From the NCBI GenBank assembly GCA_933207985.1, contig OW240913.1, positions 97,809,265-97,873,264 on the forward strand: a DNA stretch of 64,000 nt, given 5' to 3'. Position numbers and translations under genes: made by a program. The number at the start of each line of letters is the position of its first letter. Position 1 is the stretch's first letter. The DNA is from Pelobates cultripes (Eukaryota; Chordata; Amphibia; Anura; Pelobatidae). This document shows, in pieces, positions 11,257 through 64,000 of this stretch. The notes below the pieces were generated by a model that did no database searches, was not told the origin of the DNA, and saw only the letters and a list, made by a program, of their open reading frames with translations.

Positions 11257-12786
11257 TTAACGATCCATTCATAGTTTCACAGTCAGGTGGATTAGCAGGG
11301 TCTGGTGCAAGGTAACCACACGCCCCCTGGTGATGAGCACCAGCGTTTGTGCAGCCTCATACCAGGACCCTGATGCAGCTTCAGTAAAAAGAGTACTGGA
11401 TACCATCACCAAAGCCATCACCAGACTGATCCGCAACTTGGAACAGGATGTGACATTCACTGTAGCGGCTGGGTGCGCTTTTGGTGTTCTCACCCTGCTG
11501 CTGCTCGCCTGTCTGCGCTGCTGTGTAACTTAGGCCTTCCCGCTCACCGCCTCATGAGACTGTGCGAGCAGCAGCAGGCGATAGTGGAGTTTCAGCTGCA
11601 GCACGCACGGGTCAGTGGCTCTGCACAAGACTTCCCTCCAATTGATCAGAGTTAAAGGATTTTTAGTGGACTCTAAAGAGTCCTGTATTGTTATTTGTAG
11701 TCACTACCTTCCCGCGTCAGGAGTGGGTCATTTGCACGCCTGCTGCCTTCCTTGCATGTGGTAGCCGTTTCTCAGGGACCCTGTACGGAATGGAACCCTG
11801 ATTCCCCGTTACCTGTGGTCACCATGGTAGGCGCAGAAACTGGCATCGAAAGTTTATATGGATGACATCCGCATGCAAAGTCACCACCACGGGGATGTGC
11901 GATTGGCCCGAGGTTCTCCAGAGTCAACAAAGTGCCTGCGCAACCATAATGTCAACAGCTACTCTGTGGAACAGGGTTGTCTTTTTATATATGTTCCAAT
12001 ATTTTGGGGGCTACCCCAAATAAAAATATATATATATATATAAAACAGTGTTAGCTACCTCATCCTCCTCCTCCTCCGCTGCTTCAACCTACACCACCAC
12101 GTTCACCGCCTCCTCAACCTATGGGTCACTTAGTATAAACTAGGTACACATTAGCAGAAGCTTGTGAAGGCCTTTTCTCCATGCATCAGGAGTTGAGTAT
12201 TTCTCCATGTATCAGGACTGCAAGAAATGCACTACAGGCCGCAAATGTTTCTTTTTTTGTATGTCCCAATATTTTGTGGGCTACCAAAATAAAAAAAAAT
12301 AAAAGTACATAAAAAACAGTTTTGGCTACCTCCTCCTCCACCGCCGCTTCCACCTACACCGCCACGTTCACCGCCTCCTCAACCTATAGGTCACTTCGTA
12401 TAAACTATGTACACAATAGCAACATTGATTTATGTTCTTCCAAAGCTAAAATCAAATATTCCATCTAATGCTATTTTATGGCTCAGCTGTATTTTAAATT
12501 TTTAGGTATATTTTGTTATTTTAAGTGATTTCCCTATCCACATTTGTTCGCAGGGCACTTGTCCTACTCTTTCCCCCATTTTACTTCCCTTTGCAGCTCT
12601 ATAGCTCTTTCCAGGAGTTTTTTATAGGCATTTTTGTGGCCAAAAGTTTGGGTCCCCATTGACTTCAAAGAGGTTCGGGGGTCAAGTTCGGGGGCATTTT
12701 CGAACCCGAACCCTAACTTTTTTTCAAAGTTTGGCCGAACCAGCCGGACCCGAACATCCAGGTGTCCGCTCAACTCTAATTAGATC

Positions 12787-13101
12787 CACTAAAATATAAA
12801 GATGGGCCGAATGGTTGATGTCTACCGTCACATTTTATGTTTCTATGTAACAATAACTAGCTTTTAGTAGATATTTTATAGATTTTTTCTAAATCCTCAA
12901 TATTTTTGAAACACTTACTGCTGTTTATATCTCATGCATCAACTATAAAGTGTGAGCGTTTACCAAAGATGTAAATTAACATTTGACATATTTATCTTGA
13001 ATAACACTGAAACCATGTATTGTTAATTCTGTTTATTGACATTTCACCAGCAAAGTTAAGCAATGCGTAATGTTTCTCATAGAACAGATAATGATGACTT
13101 T
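12787..13101. other. Repeat scrap and gene 3' flank
   Basis: 12795-12850 (GATGGGCCGAATGGTTGATG then TCTACCGTCACATTTTATG) is the tail of a dispersed repeat common in frog genomes, split from its body by the hAT-like insertion. The rest is AT-rich downstream sequence. Confidence 0.4.
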
Positions 13102-13107
13102 TTTAAT
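13102..13107 (-). promoter_or_regulatory. Candidate polyadenylation signal ATTAAA
   Basis: ATTAAA on the minus strand, about 80 bases after the stop codon. Plausible as the MGAM-like 3' processing signal; other A-rich hexamers may exist further on, so the transcript end is not fixed. Confidence 0.4.
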
Positions 13108-13187
13108 ATTGCAAAAAACATAAAAGTAATATAAAAGTCAAGATTACAGTCATACAATTCAAGATTTTCTAAATACAAATCAACACA

Positions 13188-60920
<47,733 letters not shown>

Positions 60921-61648
60921 CTAAGAATAGGCAGAACATGTTTTAATCATAAAACAAAGTATATATTTATATTTTTACTGTAAAATAAGAGAAATATATA
61001 GAGTGTAAGATGATATTGATATTATATTATTATATCTGAATATTAAACTAGATCATGGTCTTCTGAAGATATACAATGAGATTTATGCCTCATTATATGG
61101 TGTGTACAGAACCCGTAATAATTTAAATACACTGTATCATTAATAGTTGTTAGGTATTCAACTTCATAAAACAGTTTAAATTCATATAAATCTCCATTTT
61201 ATTTATTCTGCATAATTGATTTTATTTTAAAACATTTGCAGTTGTATTCTTCTTTCTAATGTAAAATTATTCATTTTAATTTTGGTTTAACAGACTTTCT
61301 GTGAGGTATTTGGACAGACACTTTACTGACACTAACACATAAATTATATTGTTGTGGAAATAAATATAGAAAGTTCTGTTCTAATTCATCATCACTATAC
61401 AGTACGTAAAGGCAGAGGTGGTATCTTGAGGCAGTTCTAGTGTATAACTTTTATATTAAGTGCTCCACCTGAGAGAGTTCTAGCAAATGTAATGCCTTAC
61501 ACATGGAGAAATTAAGTTAGTTTGCTGCTAACTCTGATTTAAAAAAAAACCCAATATATCTATATAATGTTGGACTTAGTAATATGTTGGTATTGCAGTA
61601 TATTGCAGAAAATGTTTAAATGACTAATGGTCATGCAAAACAAAATAT
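60921..61648. other. Intron upstream of the first exon seen, nothing recognised
   Basis: AT-rich; ordinary intron sequence by eye. Confidence 0.4.
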
Positions 61649-61769
61649 GTCGGAACTAGAGTTGAGCGAACCCGAACTGAAAAGTTTGGGTTCGTACCGA
61701 ACATTACGTTTACCCGAACACAGACATATCACTGTATGTTCAGCCTGTGGCTGCTCACTGTTAAAAAAA

Positions 61770-62615
61770 AATTCCCCCCTCCTGAGCCCCCACCTGCGAC
61801 GCGCGAATGGGGGCTTTTAAACTAAAGGGGGGACCTATTGCCCCCCTGGCCCCACACCTCAGCGGTGGGTGTGGGCCATAAATAAGTTGGGGGGGACCTA
61901 CTGTCCTTCCCCCTGGCCCTCACCCCTGCATGGCAGGTGGGGGCCCTAAGTAACAATAAGGGGGGTCTATCTGTCCTCCCCCCAGCCCCCACCCCTTAGC
62001 GGTGGGTGGGGGCCATAAATAAAAATTGGGGGCCTAAAGTCCTCCCCCGGCCCCTATAAGAATTTGGGGAGGAACCTACTGTCCTCCCCCCCAGCCCCCA
62101 CCCCTGCGTGATGGGTGGGGGCCCTAAATAACAATAAGGGGAGGAACCTACTCTCCTCCCCCCAGCCCCCACCCCTGACCACCACCACTACGTATTGGGT
62201 TGGGGCCCTAAATAACAATAATGGGGGGACTTAATGTCCTCCCCCGGCCCCCACCCCTGCGTGGCTGGTGGGGGCCCTAAATAACATTAACCCCCCTTAT
62301 TGTTATTCAGGGCCTCCACCCGCCGCGCAGGGGTGGGGGCCGGGGGGAAGGACATTAGTTCCCCCCTTTATTGTTATTTAGGGCCCCCACCTGCCGTGCA
62401 GGGGTGGGGGCCGGGGGGAGGACAGTAGGCCACCCCAAATTCTTATTTATGACCCCCACCCACTGCTCAGGGGTGGGGGCCGTGGGGAGGATCCCTTATT
62501 GTTTTTCAGGGCCCCCACCCACCACTCAGGGGTGGGGGCCGAGGGGGAGGACAGTAGGTGTGCCCTTCACATTTTCATTTACGGCCATCACACAGGGGTG
62601 GGGGCAATAGGTTTT
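61770..62615. repeat. C/G-rich minisatellite in inverted halves
   Basis: Units of about 60-75 bp, of the form GGGGGCCCTAAATAACAATA ... CTCCCCCCAGCCCCCACCCC, run one way to about 62290 and the other way after it. G and C runs of 4-7 recur many times. Confidence 0.85.
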
Positions 62616-62642
62616 TTGTTTTATTTTTACAGTGAGAGCTGA

Positions 62643-62762
62643 ATTTACTAATACTACGTGATCTTTACTTAGTATTAGTAAATGTGGCTGAAAGACCAAT
62701 TTAGGTCTTTCAGCCTTTTGGTAGATAGCTCCCTAATACCGTGTGAATTAGGGAGTTATCTA
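62643..62762. repeat. Three consecutive perfect or near-perfect hairpins
   Basis: 62643-62655/62671-62683 (13 bp), 62686-62697/62704-62715 (12 bp, six-base loop), 62722-62737/62747-62762 (16 bp with one G-T pair). Stems are unrelated in sequence. Confidence 0.92.
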
Positions 62763-63052
62763 CTAAGCAGCTGCTTATTTTGTTATTTTTAAGTGATTTC
62801 TCTATCCACATTTGTTTGCAGAGCACTTGTTCTACTCTTACCCTCATTTTACTTCCTTTTGCAGCCCTCTAGCCCTTTCCAGGAGATTTTTAGAGCCATT
62901 TTTGTGCCAAAAGTTCGGGTCCCCATTGCCTTCAATGGGGTTCGGGGTCAAGTTCGGGGTCAAGTTCATTCCCGAACCCGGACTCTTTTTAAAAGTTCGG
63001 CCAAACCCGCCGGACCCAAACATCCAGGTGTCCGCTCAACTCTAGTCGGAAC

Positions 63053-64000
63053 CCCACACTATTAAGCTAATGTATTGGCTGTCTAACAGGGACCCTACTC
63101 TTTCCTGGTCCCAAAGTTTATGAGTTGATGCTATTGTACCTTTAACTGTGAGGTTACATGGGATTCTCATTAAACTGGGCAGACCCTCTCCATAGCTTCT
63201 ATCAGATTATGGAACTAACAGATGAACAGACTGACAGGCATGACTTTTAGTTTCATTGTGGCTTCTAATAAGCAAGTTAACATGTGGTCTTGCTAGAATT
63301 AAACCACTATACGGTCACTATAAGATCTCTTATAGAAAGCTCTGGTGACATCAAGTACATCTCTACTACTGCATATAAAAAAAACATTGCAAACTGGGAA
63401 ACAGGGATCACATGGAAATAGTTAAGAAGAAAGGTAAATGTTTAAGATAAATTTGGAAACAAATGCTTAAATTATTTTTTAAAAATTAGCAAATATCTTG
63501 CATAATTATAATTATATTGTACAACTTTATGGAGTGTGCTATTTAACACTTCTCAATTAAGTTGACTGGTACTAGCTTGATGTACTACACAATGTGATAC
63601 ATTTTGCATTTTTATCACATCCCTATGTAGTAATTCAACATGTGCATGCATGCGGCATTTCACCTATTAGTCAAATACAACTAATACCATGCAAATGCAA
63701 GTTAATTTAGCAGAATAAATCGGAATGTACAAAGCATAAAATAATGAATGTATCTATGACTACCTATTTAGCAGTCCCCTAAATAGGGTTTTCATGTTGA
63801 AAATTAAAAAAATATCAAACGTATGAAACATTGATATTATGCAAAGTTGCTTTCCTTATTGTGATCTTAAACCCGGTTTATCTCAAAAGTGTTTTATAAA
63901 ATATAATAAACTAATTTTATTTAATCATGTCTGGCAGTTATTTAACCAGAATAATTCCAGAATGATTTGTATAATATTTCCCCCTGTATGGAGTCTGATC
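63053..64000. other. Intron sequence to the window edge
   Basis: I searched for the exon that should precede 60836-60920 (the counterpart of 27092-27240) and did not find it, so the gene continues past the edge. Confidence 0.5.

Larger units (their letters stand above)
9237..12786 (+). mobile_element. hAT-like non-autonomous element, copy 1 (3.5 kb) with 8-bp target duplication
   Basis: Element proper 9245-12778. The ends are TAGAGTTGAG and its inverse CTCAACTCTA. Perfect 8-bp direct repeats ATTAGATC flank it (9237-9244, 12779-12786), which is the hAT hallmark. Inside: about nine 110-bp tandem repeats (9630-10610), a 90-100 codon ORF shared with copy 2, an internal copy of the left end at about 11213, and a ~265-bp duplicated block (about 11984-12180 and 12248-12420). 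No transposase catalytic domain recognised, so mobilised in trans if at all. Confidence 0.87.
61649..63052 (+). mobile_element. hAT-like non-autonomous element, copy 3 (1.4 kb) with 8-bp target duplication
   Basis: Element proper 61657-63044. The same ends as copies 1 and 2 (TAGAGTTGAGCGAACCCGAA and GTGTCCGCTCAACTCTA), flanked by perfect GTCGGAAC at 61649-61656 and 63045-63052. The right ~270 bp match copy 1 (12512-12778), but the interior is different: a C/G-rich inverted minisatellite and three hairpins. Confidence 0.9.

Overview
The window reads as nuclear DNA of a vertebrate, most probably a frog or toad. It is AT-rich, one split gene runs through it with short exons and kilobase introns, and the repeats are those typical of amphibians: a DIRS-type tyrosine-recombinase retroelement, TTAA-flanked elements with TTAAAGGRR-type ends (T2/Kolobok-like), Tc1/mariner, hAT, a Penelope-like element, and L1-like and L2/Rex1-like LINE pieces. 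I cannot name the species.

The only host gene I can support lies on the minus strand from beyond the right edge to a stop codon at 13188-13190. I resolved 30 coding exons (60920 down to 13188) with GT/AG borders and unbroken phase, giving 1101 codons plus stop. The product is the C-terminal part of a tandem glycoside hydrolase family 31 enzyme of the maltase-glucoamylase / sucrase-isomaltase type: the end of one GH31 module (exons 1-6), a linker and P-type trefoil (exons 7-8), and one complete GH31 module (exons 8-30). Both catalytic aspartates are present (WIDMNE in exons 17/18, HWLGDN in exon 20). Local sequence resembles MGAM more than SI. Exons 1-5 and 24-28 have identical lengths (85, 57, 125, 89, 50 bp), a record of internal duplication. 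Promoter, signal anchor and first catalytic centre lie outside the window.

Region by region: 17-6612 is a DIRS-like element on the minus strand with inverted termini, an internal complementary region and decayed gag, RT/RNase H and recombinase. 7150-8070 is an L1-like 5' end with ORF1. 9245-12778 is a long non-autonomous hAT-like element. 13188-60920 is the gene, whose introns hold two Tc1 relics, a LINE tail, a Penelope-like 3' end, several foldback repeats, TTAA elements, a second hAT-like copy (51212-54082), a possible solo LTR and many TA/GATA/CA microsatellites. A third hAT-like copy (61657-63044) lies in the intron upstream of the first exon seen.

The most interesting non-coding signals are (i) three hAT-like elements with the same ends, different interiors and perfect 8-bp target duplications; (ii) hammerhead-ribozyme-like cores (CTGANGA, stem, GAAA, short palindrome) in at least seven places, twice as inverted pairs, and once in a Penelope-like tail; (iii) a ~620-bp near-complete palindrome at 19986-20606; and (iv) three consecutive hairpins beside a C/G-rich inverted minisatellite in the third hAT-like copy.
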